Origin: Alphaproteobacteria bacterium
GTDB taxonomy: Bacteria; Pseudomonadota; Alphaproteobacteria; Rhodospirillales; Rhodospirillaceae
Assembly (NCBI GenBank): GCA_030604885.1
Contig: JAUVUZ010000005.1
Span: 1 to 64,000 of the forward strand
Length of the DNA: 64,000 nucleotides
Reading direction: 5' to 3'
In this document: in pieces, positions 49,407 to 59,431 of the stretch
How the letters are laid out: the number at the start of each line of letters is the position of its first letter
How positions within the stretch are numbered: the stretch's first letter is position 1
Notes under the pieces: generated by a model
Database searches by the model: none
Seen by the model: the letters and a program-made list of their open reading frames with translations, nothing else
Told to the model about the DNA's origin: nothing
Translations under genes and position numbers: made by a program

Positions 49407-49919
49407 ATGTTCCGGTTCCCGACGTTCGCCCGCGCCCTTGCCGTCGCCGCCGTTGCGACGCTCACCGCCGCGCCCGCGCTCGCCGCCGACCAGGGGGAAA
49501 GCGGCCAGAGGCTGCCGCGGTTCGTCTCCCTGCGCGCCACCCAGGTGAACCTGCGCTCCGGCCCCGGGGTGCGGTATCCGATCGAATGGGTGTATCTCCA
49601 GCGGGATCTGCCGGTGGAGGTGATCCAGGAGTTCGACCACTGGCGCAAGATCCGCGACTGGGAGGGCACCGAGGGCTGGGTGCATCGCAGCATGCTCTCG
49701 GGCAACCGCGCGATCCGCGTCGTCGGCACGGTCACGCCGTTGCGCGCCCAGCCGCAGGCGGAAAGCCCGGTGGTGGCGCAGTTGGAAGGCGGGGTGGTGG
49801 GGCGGCTGGTGGCGTGCCCGGAGGCCTCGGCGTTCTGCCGCATCGAGGCGGGCGGCTATTCGGGCTGGCTGCCGCGCGCCGCGTTCTGGGGCGCCTATCG
49901 CGGCGAGACGGTGAAGTGA
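49407..49919 (+). CDS. Exported SH3-domain protein
   Basis: A 170-residue protein with a signal peptide (residues 1 to about 27, ending ALAA) and two SH3-type repeats: residues about 40-100 (LRATQVNLRSGPGVRYPIEW with GWVHRSML) and about 105-160 (TPLRAQPQ with GYSGWLPRAAFWG). Such bacterial SH3 proteins are thought to bind peptidoglycan or other envelope partners. The ATG at 49407 is used; an in-frame start at 49368 would spoil the signal peptide. It overlaps the acetyltransferase gene by four bases (GTGA). Confidence 0.85.
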   Translation: MFRFPTFARALAVAAVATLTAAPALAADQGESGQRLPRFVSLRATQVNLRSGPGVRYPIEWVYLQRDLPVEVIQEFDHWRKIRDWEGTEGWVHRSMLSGNRAIRVVGTVTPLRAQPQAESPVVAQLEGGVVGRLVACPEASAFCRIEAGGYSGWLPRAAFWGAYRGETVK

Positions 49920-50386
49920 CGCCGCCGCCGCGGATCGTCGAACTCCCGCCCGCCGAGGCGCCGCGCGACCTGCTGCTGCTCGCCGATCCCTCCCCCGCGC
50001 GGCTGGACGCCTATCTGCCCGCCGCGCGCTGCTTCGCCGCCCGCCGCGACGGGGCGACGGTGGGCGCGTGCGCGGTGATGCCGCTGGGCGGCGATTCGTT
50101 CGAGCTGATGAGCATCGCGGTGGCGCCGGAGGCGCAGCGGCAGGGCATCGGCACCCGCCTGCTGCGCCACGTCATCGCGGCGACCGCCGCCGCCGGGGCG
50201 AAGCGCCTGGAGGTGGGCACCGGCAGCTTCGGCTACCAGCTCGCGTTCTATCAGCGCCACGGCTTCCGGATCGAGAGCGTGGATCGGGATTTCTTCGTGC
50301 GGAATTATCCGGAGGCGATCGTCGAGGACGGCATCCGGTTGCGCGACATGGTGCGGCTCGCGCGCACGGTTCCCCCCGAAACCTAG
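49916..50386 (+). CDS. GNAT-family N-acetyltransferase
   Basis: A 156-residue acetyltransferase. The acetyl-CoA-binding motif A is VAPEAQRQGIGTRLLRHV, and FYQRHGFRIESVDRDFF is motif B. The start is GTG at 49916, overlapping the SH3 gene stop. Substrate unknown. The organisation suggests one two-gene transcript. Confidence 0.87.
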   Translation: MTPPPRIVELPPAEAPRDLLLLADPSPARLDAYLPAARCFAARRDGATVGACAVMPLGGDSFELMSIAVAPEAQRQGIGTRLLRHVIAATAAAGAKRLEVGTGSFGYQLAFYQRHGFRIESVDRDFFVRNYPEAIVEDGIRLRDMVRLARTVPPET

Positions 50387-50439
50387 GCGCGCGAGCGCCC
50401 CCGCGCCGCGGCGCGGCGCGGGGAATGGTCGGACCCGTC

Positions 50440-50856
50440 TCAGTCGCCGACGCGGACGACGATGTCGATGCGCCGGATCGTCTTGCCCTCGGGAATCGCG
50501 GGCGTGCCCACCACCTGAAGGTTATGCGCCGGAATGTCCATCAGCATTCCGGTGTCCTCGTCGTAGCAGTGGTGGTGCGAGGCGACGTTGGTGTCGAAGT
50601 ACGAGCACCCGGCGTCCACGGTGATTTCCTTCAACAATCCCGCCTCGGTGAACTGGTGGAGGGTGTTGTAGACCGTGGCGAGCGAGACGCGCGCGCCCTC
50701 GGCGGCGGCCTCCTTGTGCAGCGCCTCGGCGGTCACGTGGCGGTCGGGCTTCTCGAACAGCAACTTGGCGAGAGCGAGGCGCTGGCGCGTCGGTCGCAAG
50801 TTGACGGACCGCAACTGTTCGAGAACGTGTGAAAACGGTCGCGTGCGGTTGAGCAT
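50440..50856 (-). CDS. irr: Iron response regulator Irr (Fur family)
   Basis: A 138-residue Fur-family regulator. The winged helix (LRPTRQRLALAKLLF, VSLATVYNTLHQFTEAGLL) is standard. The end of the metal-binding domain reads SYFDTNVASHHHCYDEDTG followed by LMDIPAHNLQVV, the Irr pattern with its HHH heme/metal motif; the CxxC zinc pairs of Fur and Zur are absent. In alphaproteobacteria Irr controls iron and heme genes and is destabilised by heme in some species. It is a single gene. Confidence 0.9.
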   Translation of the reverse strand: MLNRTRPFSHVLEQLRSVNLRPTRQRLALAKLLFEKPDRHVTAEALHKEAAAEGARVSLATVYNTLHQFTEAGLLKEITVDAGCSYFDTNVASHHHCYDEDTGMLMDIPAHNLQVVGTPAIPEGKTIRRIDIVVRVGD

Positions 50857-50954
50857 GTGTTTCGTCCCGGCTTTGCGCGCCGGCCCCCCGGTGCGGCGGA
50901 CTGTTGTCCTGCTGTCTGTATTTATTCAAATCCACCGGCAAAACGCAATCAAAG

Positions 50955-50985
50955 AAGCCGACGAAACCCGGGGTTTCGTCGGCTT
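50955..50985. terminator. Terminator of the flavin oxidoreductase gene
   Basis: A near-perfect palindrome: 15-base arms AAGCCGACGAAACCC and GGGTTTCGTCGGCTT with one central base, 30 bases after the stop of the minus-strand oxidoreductase gene. T-rich bases follow on the plus strand and CTTTGATTG on the minus strand, so it may act in both directions. It also insulates the start of irr from upstream transcription. Confidence 0.7.
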
Positions 50986-51015
50986 TTTCGCTTTTTCGGC
51001 GATTCGCGGGGGGAA

Positions 51016-52422
51016 TCAGCCGCCTTGGGCAATTCGTTCGACCAGTTGCTTCACCGTCGGCACGAAGCCGTTCCGGTAGAACGGGTCGGTCTTGAAGCGG
51101 TGGACGTTGTGCCCGGCGAACATCAGCTCGTTCTCCACCTCGCCGCTGTGGGCGATGTTCTGCAGCGTCTTCTGAATGCAGAACGAGCGCGGGTCGGCGC
51201 GGCGGCCGGTGGTGCCCGCCTGGTTCTGCGCCCAGTTGGAGAAGGCGCAGGCGGAAAGGCAGCCCATGCAGTCGACCTGATCCTTGAGGATCTGCTTGGC
51301 CGATTCGGGGGTGACGAACACCACCGTCTCGTCGGGGGTCTTGATCGCCTCGGTGAACCCGGCGGCGACCCACGCCTCGACCTTGGGCTTGTCTTCCGGC
51401 GCCACGAACACGGTGCGGCCGCGCTTGCCGTAGGCGACCTCGGCGGAGAGGGTCTCGGTGGCCTCGGGCGCGAACGCCACCTGCCGCTCCGAGCGCGCCA
51501 CCAGGTCGTCGAGGAAAGCGTTGCGCACCGCCGACGAATAGAACCCGGTGGGGCTGAAGCGGTGCAGCAGCACGTCGCCCGGGTCGAGGGTGGTGAGGCG
51601 CTTTTTCCACGCGTCGGGAATCGGGCTTTCCCGGGTCAGCAGCGGCCGGGTGCCGAACTGGAAGGCGAGCGGCCCGATCTCCGGGTTGCCGATCCAGTCT
51701 TCCCAATCCGCCAGCGACCACACGCCGCCCGCCATCACCACCGGGGTGTCGGGCAGGCCGCAGGCGATCATCTCGCGGCGCAGCTCGGCGACGCGCGGGA
51801 ACGGCGGCTGCGGCTCGCGCGGGTCCTCGACGTTGGAAAGGCCGTTGTGCCCGCCCGCCAGCCACGGGTCCTCGTAGACCACGCCGCCCAGCCACTCCTT
51901 GCTCTTGTGGTAGGCGCGCTTCCACAGGGCGCGGAAGGCGCGCGCCGAGGAGACGATCGGGTAATAGTAGACGCCGTATTTGGCGGCGATCTCGGCGAGG
52001 CGATAGGGCATGCCCGCGCCGCAGGTGACGCCGTGGATCAGGCCCTTGGCCTGCTCCAGCACGCCTTCGAGAATGCGCTCGCAGCCGCCCATCTCCCACA
52101 GCACGTTCATGTGCACGCGGCCTTCGCCGCCGGAGACGTCGTGCGCGATGCGCGCCTGGGCGACACCGCCCTTGATCGCGAAGGCGATCAGCTCCTCGTG
52201 GCGCTCGCCACGGGTCTTGCCGGTGTAGACCACCGGCACGAGGCGGCCGGTTTCGTCGTAGAAGTCCGCGTTCACGCCCGAGAAGGTGCCCACGCCGCCC
52301 GCGGCGGCCCACGCGCCCGCGCTCAGGCCGGAGGACGCGGCGATGCCTTTGCCGCCTTCCACCAGCGGCAGCACGTCCTTGCCCGACATCCAAAGCTTTT
52401 GGAGGGTTTTCACGCCGTCCAT
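51016..52422 (-). CDS. Nitronate monooxygenase-like NAD(P)H flavin oxidoreductase
   Basis: A 468-residue TIM-barrel flavoprotein of the NPD/YrpB class (IAASSGLSAGAWAAAGGVGTFSG, GVTCGAGMP, MAGGVWSLADWEDW, LAFQFGTRPL). After the barrel comes an extra segment with DCMGCLSACAFSNW and further cysteines, not found in ordinary nitronate monooxygenases; three closely spaced cysteines suggest a metal or Fe-S centre. The true substrate is unknown. The ATG at 52422 is used; further upstream codons are not conserved in character. Single-gene transcript with its own terminator. Confidence 0.8.
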   Translation of the reverse strand: MDGVKTLQKLWMSGKDVLPLVEGGKGIAASSGLSAGAWAAAGGVGTFSGVNADFYDETGRLVPVVYTGKTRGERHEELIAFAIKGGVAQARIAHDVSGGEGRVHMNVLWEMGGCERILEGVLEQAKGLIHGVTCGAGMPYRLAEIAAKYGVYYYPIVSSARAFRALWKRAYHKSKEWLGGVVYEDPWLAGGHNGLSNVEDPREPQPPFPRVAELRREMIACGLPDTPVVMAGGVWSLADWEDWIGNPEIGPLAFQFGTRPLLTRESPIPDAWKKRLTTLDPGDVLLHRFSPTGFYSSAVRNAFLDDLVARSERQVAFAPEATETLSAEVAYGKRGRTVFVAPEDKPKVEAWVAAGFTEAIKTPDETVVFVTPESAKQILKDQVDCMGCLSACAFSNWAQNQAGTTGRRADPRSFCIQKTLQNIAHSGEVENELMFAGHNVHRFKTDPFYRNGFVPTVKQLVERIAQGG

Positions 52423-52621
52423 CTCCACCCGATGCGGCGGCCGGTGGCCGCCGTGTTGTCCCGTCGCGCGCCAACCTGCGCGCGTCCCCCTCTCGACCCT
52501 GCGCCCCATCCCCCTGGGGCGGACCGCGTCGCGGTCGATCGCGAAAGCGAATACCGGGGCATCCCCCGATGTGCGGCGCCCGCCCCCCGGCTCGGCGGGG
52601 GGCGGCGCGCGACCTTGCGGT
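52423..52621. other. Gap between pnp and the flavin oxidoreductase
   Basis: This 199-base stretch is very GC-rich, with an imperfect CGCCCCCC/GGGGGGCG hairpin near its left end, 17 bases or more after the pnp stop, but no T-tract. No gene or clear promoter was seen; the oxidoreductase promoter must lie here but no convincing hexamers were found. Confidence 0.4.
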
Positions 52622-54754
52622 TTAGGCTTCGGTCTTCGGCGCGGCCTGGATTTCCTCGCCGGTTTCCTGGTTCACCACCTTCATCGACAGCTTCACCTTG
52701 CCGCGGTCGTCGAAGCCGAGCAGCTTCACCTTCACCGCGTCGCCGACCTTCACCACGTCGTCCGGATGGGCGACGCGCTTCTGCGCCATTTCCGAAACAT
52801 GCACGAGGCCGTCGCGGTTGCCCATGAAATTGACGAACGCGCCGAATTCCAGAACCTTCACCACCTTGCCGGTGTAGATCGCGCCGATCTCCGGCTCCGC
52901 GGCGATGCCCTTGATCCAGCGGATCGCCTCTTCCTGCTTCGCGGCGTCCACCGCGGCGACGCGGATGGTGCCGTCGTCCTCGATGTCGATCTTGCAGCCG
53001 GTGGTCTCGCAGATCTCGCGGATCACCTTGCCGCCCGAGCCGATCACTTCGCGGATCTTGTCCTTCGGAATCGTGAAGGTGGTGATGCGCGGCGCGTTGC
53101 CGGACACCTCGGAGCGGGCGCCGGTCAGGCCCTTCGCCATCTCGCCGAGGATGTGCAGGCGGCCGTCGCGCGCCTGGTTGAGGGCGATCCCCATGATCTC
53201 CTTGGTGATCGAGGTGATCTTGATGTCCATCTGCAGCGAGGTGACGCCGGTCTCGGTGCCCGCGACCTTGAAGTCCATGTCGCCGAGGTGGTCCTCGTCG
53301 CCCATGATGTCGGAGAGCACCGCGAAGCGCTCGCCTTCCTTGATCAGGCCCATGGCGATGCCCGCCACCGGGCGCGGCAGCGGCACGCCCGCGTCCATCA
53401 TCGAGAGCGAGGCGCCGCACACCGTCGCCATCGACGACGAGCCGTTCGACTCGGTGATCTCGGAGACGATGCGGATGGTGTAGGGGAACGCCTCGGCGCT
53501 CGGCAGCAGCGGCTTCACCGCGCGCCAGGCGAGCTTGCCGTGGCCGATCTCGCGGCGACCCGGCGAACCCATGCGGCCCGCCTCGCCCACCGAGTAGGGC
53601 GGGAAGTTGTAGTGCAGCATGAAGGGCGAACGGTATTCGCCTTCGAGCGCGTCGATGATCTGCTCGTCCTGGCCGGTGCCGAGGGTGGTGACCACCAGCG
53701 CCTGGGTCTCGCCACGGGTGAACAGCGCCGAACCGTGGGCGCGCGGCAGGATGCCGACCTCGACCTCGATCGGGCGGATCTGCGCGTTGTTGCGGCCGTC
53801 GATGCGGATGCCGGTGTCGAGGATCGCGCCGCGAACCACGTCCGCTTCCATCTGTTCGAAGATGTCCTTGGCGGCGGCGGCGTCCACGGTGGTGTCGTCG
53901 AGCAGGGCGACCGCCTCGGCGCGCACCGCCTTCACCGCGTCCTGACGCGCGAGCTTCGCCTTGATGCCGTAGGCGGCGGCGAACTTCGCCGGAATCCCGG
54001 CGGACTGGAACTTGGCGAGGGTGATCGCCACTTCGGCCGCCGGCGGCGGAACCTCGCGCGGCTCCTTGGCGGACTTCTCGGCGAGCGAGATGATGAGGTC
54101 GAGCACCGCCTGGAAGCTGTCGTGGCCGAAGGTCACGGCGCCCAGCATCACGTCTTCCGACAGTTCCTTGGCCTGGCTCTCGACCATCAGCACGCCCTCG
54201 CGGGTGCCCGCGACCACGAGGTCGAGGTCGGACTCGGCGGTCTCGGCGATGGTCGGGTTGAGGACGAACTCACCGTTCTTGTAGCCCACCCGCGCCGAGG
54301 CGATCGGCCCGAGGAACGGCAGGCCCGAGATCGTCAGCGCGGCGGAGGCGCCGATCATCGCGACGACGTCCGGCGCGTTCTCGAGATCGTGGGAGAGCAC
54401 GGTGCAGACCACCTGGGTCTCGTTGCGGTAGCCCTCGACGAACAGCGGGCGGATCGGCCGGTCGATCAGGCGCGAGATCAGGGTCTCGGCCTCCGACGGA
54501 CGGCCTTCGCGCTTGAAGAAGCCGCCGGGGATCTTGCCCGCGGCGAACGCCTTCTCCTGGTAGTTGACGGTGAGCGGGAAGAAATCCTGCCCCGGCTTGG
54601 CCGACTTCGCGCCCACCACGGTGCAGAGCACGGTGGTCTCGCCATAGGTGGCGAGCACGGCGCCGTCCGCCTGGCGGGCGATCTTGCCGGTTTCGAGGAC
54701 GAGCTTGCGGCCGCCCCACATCATTTCCTTACGCGTCACATTGAAAAGAGACAT
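52622..54754 (-). CDS. pnp: Polyribonucleotide nucleotidyltransferase (PNPase)
   Basis: A 710-residue 3'-5' exoribonuclease, a core part of the RNA degradosome. Two RNase PH domains (about 10-225 and 320-550, with [18 protein letters not shown] and MAGIAMGLI-type blocks), a KH domain ([13 protein letters not shown], about 560-620) and an S1 domain ([15 protein letters not shown], about 625-695) are all present. The start at 54754 follows a purine-rich site. A long hairpin lies between rpsO and pnp, as in enterobacteria. Confidence 0.97.
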   Translation of the reverse strand: MSLFNVTRKEMMWGGRKLVLETGKIARQADGAVLATYGETTVLCTVVGAKSAKPGQDFFPLTVNYQEKAFAAGKIPGGFFKREGRPSEAETLISRLIDRPIRPLFVEGYRNETQVVCTVLSHDLENAPDVVAMIGASAALTISGLPFLGPIASARVGYKNGEFVLNPTIAETAESDLDLVVAGTREGVLMVESQAKELSEDVMLGAVTFGHDSFQAVLDLIISLAEKSAKEPREVPPPAAEVAITLAKFQSAGIPAKFAAAYGIKAKLARQDAVKAVRAEAVALLDDTTVDAAAAKDIFEQMEADVVRGAILDTGIRIDGRNNAQIRPIEVEVGILPRAHGSALFTRGETQALVVTTLGTGQDEQIIDALEGEYRSPFMLHYNFPPYSVGEAGRMGSPGRREIGHGKLAWRAVKPLLPSAEAFPYTIRIVSEITESNGSSSMATVCGASLSMMDAGVPLPRPVAGIAMGLIKEGERFAVLSDIMGDEDHLGDMDFKVAGTETGVTSLQMDIKITSITKEIMGIALNQARDGRLHILGEMAKGLTGARSEVSGNAPRITTFTIPKDKIREVIGSGGKVIREICETTGCKIDIEDDGTIRVAAVDAAKQEEAIRWIKGIAAEPEIGAIYTGKVVKVLEFGAFVNFMGNRDGLVHVSEMAQKRVAHPDDVVKVGDAVKVKLLGFDDRGKVKLSMKVVNQETGEEIQAAPKTEA

Positions 54755-54853
54755 GCATCTATCCTTTGGGTTCGTGTCCCGCGCCCGCGGCGCCATCGGG
54801 GCGCGTCGGCGGGCGTGAAAACGGGACCGGTTATGCTCACGACCCGAGGGTTC

Positions 54854-54906
54854 AGGTTCTGTACGCATAATTCCCGCCAACCTCGGAAATTATGACTACA
54901 GAACCT
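54854..54906 (-). promoter_or_regulatory. pnp leader stem-loop (RNase III-type processing site candidate)
   Basis: Two nested inverted repeats: AGGTTCTGTA (54854-54863) with TACAGAACCT (54897-54906), and CATAATTCC (54866-54874) with GGAAATTATG (54885-54894), the latter with one bulged A. The result is a stem of about 19 base pairs in the pnp 5' region, like the leader that RNase III cleaves and PNPase destabilises in E. coli. Autoregulation is inferred from position and form. Confidence 0.55.
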
Positions 54907-54919
54907 CGCCTCAGGCGGG

Positions 54920-54961
54920 AAAAACGCGAACCGGCGGGACGCGCGTGGCGTCTCGCCGGTT
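54920..54961 (-). terminator. rpsO terminator/attenuator
   Basis: Minus strand: a stem with AACCGGCG and CGCCGGTT outer arms plus a GACGC/GCGTC inner part, a short spacer CGCG, then five T. It begins 11 bases after the rpsO stop; some read-through into pnp is expected since no good pnp promoter was found. Confidence 0.6.
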
Positions 54962-54971
54962 TCGCTTCGGC

Positions 54972-55241
54972 TTAGCGGCGCAGGCCGAGCCGCTGGATCA
55001 GGCCTTCGTAGCGCTTCACGTCCTTGCCCTTCACGTAGTCGAGAAGGCGGCGGCGCTGGCCGACCATGATCAGAAGGCCACGGCGGGAGTGGAAGTCCTT
55101 CTTGTGTTCCTTGAGGTGCTCGGTGAGGTTCTTGATCCGCTCCGAGAGCACCGCCACCTGGACTTCCGGCGAACCGGTGTCGCCTTCCGAAGTGGCGTAT
55201 TCCTTAATCAGTTCCTGCTTGCGTTCCTGCGTAATCGACAC
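54972..55241 (-). CDS. rpsO: 30S ribosomal protein S15
   Basis: An 89-residue ribosomal protein with the standard text [42 protein letters not shown] and the end QRLGLRR. The start is a GTG at 55241 with ACGGAG six bases before it; that gives exactly the usual S15 length, whereas an in-frame GTG further upstream adds 11 non-conserved residues. The gene starts 38 bases inside the end of truB, so it is tightly coupled to it. Confidence 0.97.
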   Translation of the reverse strand: MSITQERKQELIKEYATSEGDTGSPEVQVAVLSERIKNLTEHLKEHKKDFHSRRGLLIMVGQRRRLLDYVKGKDVKRYEGLIQRLGLRR

Positions 55242-56184
55242 CGGAAACTCCGTTTTCAGATGAATGAATGACACGCACCGGCTTCAGCCTCCCGGCCTCC
55301 ACCTTGGCGATCGCAACCACCCTTTCGCCCAGCATCGCCCGGATCGCGGGCGCGCTCGCGGCTTCGGGGCAGGGGCATCGCTTCAAAATCGGCAGCAATG
55401 CGAGAGCCTGCCCGTGGGCGAGGTGGCGGGCCTCGTCTTCGGTGACGGCCAGCGCCGGGATGTCGTCCAGCGCGGTCGCCACGGAGCGCAAAAGGCCCAA
55501 GGACGGCGCACTATGCCCGAGGGACAAGAGTTTATCCAGAGAAATCGCGTCCGCCTCGGCGAACGGACCGCAGCGCGTGCGGCGCAACGCCGAGACATGC
55601 CCGACGGTGCCGAGAGCGAGCGCGAGATCCCGCGCCAGGGAGCGAATATAGGTGCCCTTGCCGCACTCGGCGACGAATTCGGCGGTGTCCGCGTCGGGAA
55701 AGCCGAGCAGGGCGAGGCGGTGCACCTCCACCTCCCGCGGTTGAAGATCGGGGGTCTGGCCGTCGCGCGCAAGGTCGTAGGCGCGCTCGCCCGCCACCTT
55801 GATCGCCGAATAGCGCGGCGGAACCTGCCGCAACGTGCCGTGGAAATCCGGCAGCACCGCCGCGATCTCGTCCGCGCCCGGCCGCACCTCCGAGGTCGCG
55901 CACACCGCGCCCTCGGCGTCGTCGGTCTCGGTCGCCTCGCCCCAGCGCACGCTGAAGCGATACGCCTTGCGACCGTCCATCACGAAACTCACGGTCTTGG
56001 TCGCCTCGCCGAACGCGATCGGCAGAATCCCCGAGGCGAGCGGGTCGAGGGTGCCGCCGTGGCCCGCCTTCTGCGCGTCGAAGGCATGGCGGCAGCGCGC
56101 CAACGCCGCCGTCGAGGTGATCCCCACCGGCTTGTCGAGCACCAGCCAACCGTCGATCGGGCGGCCCTTCTTCCTACGCGCCAT
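55204..56184 (-). CDS. truB: tRNA pseudouridine(55) synthase
   Basis: A 326-residue TruB with the catalytic aspartate in [15 protein letters not shown], the Tyr-containing AYRFSVRWG block and [11 protein letters not shown]. The ATG at 56184 (MARRKKG) is preferred over a further-upstream ATG since the domain begins soon after it. It overlaps the rbfA stop by 11 bases. Near the C-terminus a PUA-like end (KPVRVI) is visible. Confidence 0.94.
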   Translation of the reverse strand: MARRKKGRPIDGWLVLDKPVGITSTAALARCRHAFDAQKAGHGGTLDPLASGILPIAFGEATKTVSFVMDGRKAYRFSVRWGEATETDDAEGAVCATSEVRPGADEIAAVLPDFHGTLRQVPPRYSAIKVAGERAYDLARDGQTPDLQPREVEVHRLALLGFPDADTAEFVAECGKGTYIRSLARDLALALGTVGHVSALRRTRCGPFAEADAISLDKLLSLGHSAPSLGLLRSVATALDDIPALAVTEDEARHLAHGQALALLPILKRCPCPEAASAPAIRAMLGERVVAIAKVEAGRLKPVRVIHSSENGVSGVDYAGTQAGTD

Positions 56185-56626
56185 GCCCGCCCTCGTCGGC
56201 GTCGGCGTCGGCGTCTTCATCGTCGGCGTCGCCCGCCGAGGGGCGCTTGGCCAGATCCCGCGCCACCTCGGGCCGACGCAGCACCGAATCGATGTGCGAC
56301 GCCTCGTCGAAGCTCGGATCGGCGATGAACTTCAGGGTCGGCGAATAGCGCAGCTTCAAGCTCCGCGCCACCGCCTTGTTGAGCGCCCAGGCGTTGCGCC
56401 CCAAAGCCTCCAGAACCTCGTCCAGCCGCACCCCGCCCAGCGACATCACGAACGCCGTCGCATGCCGCAGATCCGGGCTGACCCGAACCTCGGAAATCGT
56501 CACCGGAACCGTGTCGAGAACCCGGTCGTGCAAATCGCCGCGCTCCAACGCGCGCGCCACCACGTGGCGAATCTCCTCGCCCACGCGCAGCTGCCGTTGC
56601 GAAGGTCCTTGAGCGGTGGTGGTCAT
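56174..56626 (-). CDS. rbfA: Ribosome-binding factor A
   Basis: A 150-residue RbfA that assists late 30S maturation. The KH-like core has RQLRVGEEIRHVVARALERG, VTISEVRVSPDLRHATAFVM and LKLRYSPTLKFIADPSFDEASHID. The C-terminus is a low-complexity Asp/Ala run (DADDEDADADADE), longer than in E. coli. The ATG at 56626 is where the conserved core begins. It is preceded on the transcript by a repeat element that separates it from infB. Confidence 0.94.
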   Translation of the reverse strand: MTTTAQGPSQRQLRVGEEIRHVVARALERGDLHDRVLDTVPVTISEVRVSPDLRHATAFVMSLGGVRLDEVLEALGRNAWALNKAVARSLKLRYSPTLKFIADPSFDEASHIDSVLRRPEVARDLAKRPSAGDADDEDADADADEGGHGA

Positions 56627-56659
56627 GGGGCTGTGCCTCCGGATGGAAACGGGAGAAGA

Positions 56660-56840
56660 CCAGGGCTCCGCCCTGGACCCGGCAAGGGCCGTGGGCCCTT
56701 GCATCCCGTTCGTTTTCGCCGCGAAGCGGCAATCGGTCTTCGCGCCGCACGACGATCTTATCGCGCTTCGCGCCAAAACCAAAACGAACGGGGACCGGGG
56801 CCAGCGGCCCCGGCGGGGTCGCCAGGGGCGGCGCCCCTGG
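56660..56840. repeat. Palindromic modular hairpin element, copy 6 (divergent)
   Basis: Same modular layout as the other copies but with different hairpin sequences: CCAGGGC-TCC-GCCCTGG, linker ACCCG, CAAGGGCC/GGGCCCTTG; a centre with TCGCCGCGAAGCGG and CGCGCTTCGCGCC and the shared CGCCGCACGACGA text; then CCGGGGCC/GGCCCCGG, linker CGGGGT and CCAGGGGC/GCCCCTGG. It lies within the infB-rbfA gap of a co-directional operon, so its effect must be internal termination or RNA processing. Confidence 0.8.
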
Positions 56841-56853
56841 CATCATCCCGGGA

Positions 56854-59409
56854 TTACAGGCTGACGGCGATTTCCTCGATTTCGTAGCATTCGATCACGT
56901 CGCCGACCTGGAGGTCGTTGTAGTTCTCGAACGACATGCCGCACTCGTAGCCTTCGCGGACTTCCTTGGCGTCGTCCTTGAAGCGCTTGAGCTGGCCGAG
57001 GGCGCCTTCGTGGATCACCACGTTGTCGCGCAGCAGGCGCACCTTGGCGCCGCGGCGGACCACGCCTTCGGTGACCATGCAGCCCGCGACGCGGCCCACC
57101 TTGGTGATGTTGAACACCTGGCGGATTTCCGCGTAGCCGATGAAGTTCTCGCGCAGTTCCGGCTCCAGCATGCCCGAGAGGGCGCGCTTCATGTCTTCCG
57201 CCACGTCGTAGATGATCGAGTAGTAGCGGATTTCGGCGCCGTCGCGGCGCGCGAGATCGCGGGCCTGGGCGTTGGCGCGGACGTTGAAGCCGATGGTGAG
57301 CGCGTGCGAAGCCTTCGCCAGGGTGACGTCGGATTCGTTGATCGCGCCGACCGCCGCGTGCAGCACGCGGACGCGCACGTCGTCGTTGCCGATCTTCTCG
57401 AGGGTGCCGATGAGGGCTTCCACCGAGCCTTGCACGTCGGCCTTGACGACGACCGGGAACTCCTTGACCTCGCCGGCCTGGATCCGCGCGAACATTTCCT
57501 CCATCGAGGAGCGGGCGGACTTGACCTGGCTCGCTTCGCGCTCCTTGCGCTGGCGGTAGTCGGCGACTTCGCGGGCCTTCTGCTCGTTGCCGGTGACGAT
57601 GAAGTCGTCGCCCGCGCCGGGCGTGCCCTGGAAGCCCACCACCTCGACCGGAACGCCGGGGGTGGCCTCGTCGATCTTCTGGCCGCGATGGTCGGTCATG
57701 GCGCGCACCCGGCCCCATTCCTTGCCCGCGACGAAGATGTCGCCGACCTTGAGGGTGCCGCGCTGCACCAGCACCGTGGCGACGGAGCCGCGGCCGGTTT
57801 CCATGCGCGCCTCGACCACCACGCCCTGCGCCTCGCGGTTCGGGTTGGCCTTGAGGTCGAGGATTTCCGCCTGCATCAGGATCGCTTCCTCGAGGGCGTC
57901 GAGGTTGAGCTTCTTCTTCGCCGAGACTTCGACGGTCTGGACGTCGCCGCCCAGGGACTCGACCACCACCTCGTGCTGGAGCAGGTCGGTGCGGACGCGG
58001 TCCGGGTTCGAGCCGGGCTTGTCGATCTTGTTGATGGCGACGATGATCGGCACCTTCGCCGCGCGGGCGTGGCGGATCGCCTCGACCGTCTGCGGCATGA
58101 TGCCGTCGTCGGCGGCGACCACCAGCACGACGATGTCGGTCACCTGGGCGCCGCGGGCGCGCATCGCGGTGAACGCCTCGTGACCGGGGGTGTCGATGAA
58201 GGTGATCTTCTGACCGCCGGCACTCTCCACCTGATAGGCGCCGATGTGCTGGGTGATGCCGCCCGCCTCGCCCGCCGCCACGTCGGTGGAGCGGAGCGCG
58301 TCGAGCAGCGAGGTCTTGCCGTGGTCGACGTGGCCCATCACCGTGACCACCGGCGGGCGCGGCAGCAGCGCCGCGTCGGCGTCGGTGTCGCCGCGCAGGC
58401 CCTCTTCCACGTCCGACTCCGCGACGCGCTTGAACACATGGCCGAATTCCTCGACCACCAGCTGCGCGGTGTCGGCGTCGATCACCTGGTTGATGTTGAC
58501 CATCATGCCGAGCTTCATCAGCGTCTTGATGACGTTGGCGCCGCGCTCGGCCATGCGGTTGGCGAGATCCTGCACCGAGATCGTCTCGGGGATCACCACC
58601 TCGCGCACCACCTTTTCCTGGTTCTTCGCCATCGAGAGCTGCTTGAGCCGCTCCTTCTCGCGGGCGCGGCGCACCGCCGAGAGGCTGCGGCCGCGCTCTT
58701 CGCGGTCCTCGCTCGAGAGGGCGGCGGTGATGGTGAGCTTGCCGGAGCGGCGGCGCGGCTCGGTCTTCTTCGGCACCGCCACCTTGGGCGCGGCGGGCGC
58801 GCCGGGGCGCACCGCGGCCTTGCGGCGGGCACGGTCGTCCTCGTCCTCGTCGTCGGCGGCCTTGGCCGGAGCCTCGTCGTCGCGCTTCGGCTTGCGCACC
58901 TCGGCGGGCTTGCCCTCGGCGTCGGTCTTCGGCACCGGCGGCGGCATCGGCGCCGCGACGGCGGCGGGCGCGGCGGCCTCGCGGGCGGCTTCCTCGGCCT
59001 CCTTGGCGGCGGCCTCGGCGGCGCGGCGCGCCTCTTCCTCGGCGGCGGCCTTACGGGCGGCCTCTTCCTCGACGGCGCGCTGGGCGGCCTCCTCGGCGGC
59101 GCGGACGGCCTCTTCCTCGGCGCGGCGGCGGTTTTCCTCCTCGACGCGGCGCGCTTCCTGCAACACGCGCAGGCGTTGCGCCTTCTCCGAGTTGGTGAGG
59201 ACGCCGTTGTCGAAGCCGTGGTCGGATGCGGACGCGCCGCCGGTGGCGATCGTCCGCTTGCGGCGGACCTCGACCTTCACCTCTTTCGAGCGGCCATGGG
59301 AAAAGCTCTGACGAACACGGCCTTTTTCAACCGTCTTCTTCAACTCCAGAGTCCCCGTACGCAGGGTCAAGGGAGCCTTCCGATCGTTATCCGTGGTATC
59401 GTCCGCCAT
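56854..59409 (-). CDS. infB: Translation initiation factor IF-2
   Basis: An 851-residue GTPase that delivers initiator tRNA to the 30S subunit. The N-terminal part (about 60-230) is a long Ala/Glu/Arg-rich coiled-coil typical of alphaproteobacteria. The G domain has [31 protein letters not shown] and NKIDKPG. Domains II-IV follow, ending in [22 protein letters not shown]. The ATG at 59409 is preferred, since it gives the normal MADDTTD-type start. Confidence 0.97.
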   Translation of the reverse strand: MADDTTDNDRKAPLTLRTGTLELKKTVEKGRVRQSFSHGRSKEVKVEVRRKRTIATGGASASDHGFDNGVLTNSEKAQRLRVLQEARRVEEENRRRAEEEAVRAAEEAAQRAVEEEAARKAAAEEEARRAAEAAAKEAEEAAREAAAPAAVAAPMPPPVPKTDAEGKPAEVRKPKRDDEAPAKAADDEDEDDRARRKAAVRPGAPAAPKVAVPKKTEPRRRSGKLTITAALSSEDREERGRSLSAVRRAREKERLKQLSMAKNQEKVVREVVIPETISVQDLANRMAERGANVIKTLMKLGMMVNINQVIDADTAQLVVEEFGHVFKRVAESDVEEGLRGDTDADAALLPRPPVVTVMGHVDHGKTSLLDALRSTDVAAGEAGGITQHIGAYQVESAGGQKITFIDTPGHEAFTAMRARGAQVTDIVVLVVAADDGIMPQTVEAIRHARAAKVPIIVAINKIDKPGSNPDRVRTDLLQHEVVVESLGGDVQTVEVSAKKKLNLDALEEAILMQAEILDLKANPNREAQGVVVEARMETGRGSVATVLVQRGTLKVGDIFVAGKEWGRVRAMTDHRGQKIDEATPGVPVEVVGFQGTPGAGDDFIVTGNEQKAREVADYRQRKEREASQVKSARSSMEEMFARIQAGEVKEFPVVVKADVQGSVEALIGTLEKIGNDDVRVRVLHAAVGAINESDVTLAKASHALTIGFNVRANAQARDLARRDGAEIRYYSIIYDVAEDMKRALSGMLEPELRENFIGYAEIRQVFNITKVGRVAGCMVTEGVVRRGAKVRLLRDNVVIHEGALGQLKRFKDDAKEVREGYECGMSFENYNDLQVGDVIECYEIEEIAVSL

Positions 59410-59431
59410 CACTGTCCTGATTTCTGTACGT

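Noticed and set aside
55519-55530. DnaA-box-like TTATCCAGA
   Set aside because: Single imperfect match inside the truB coding sequence.
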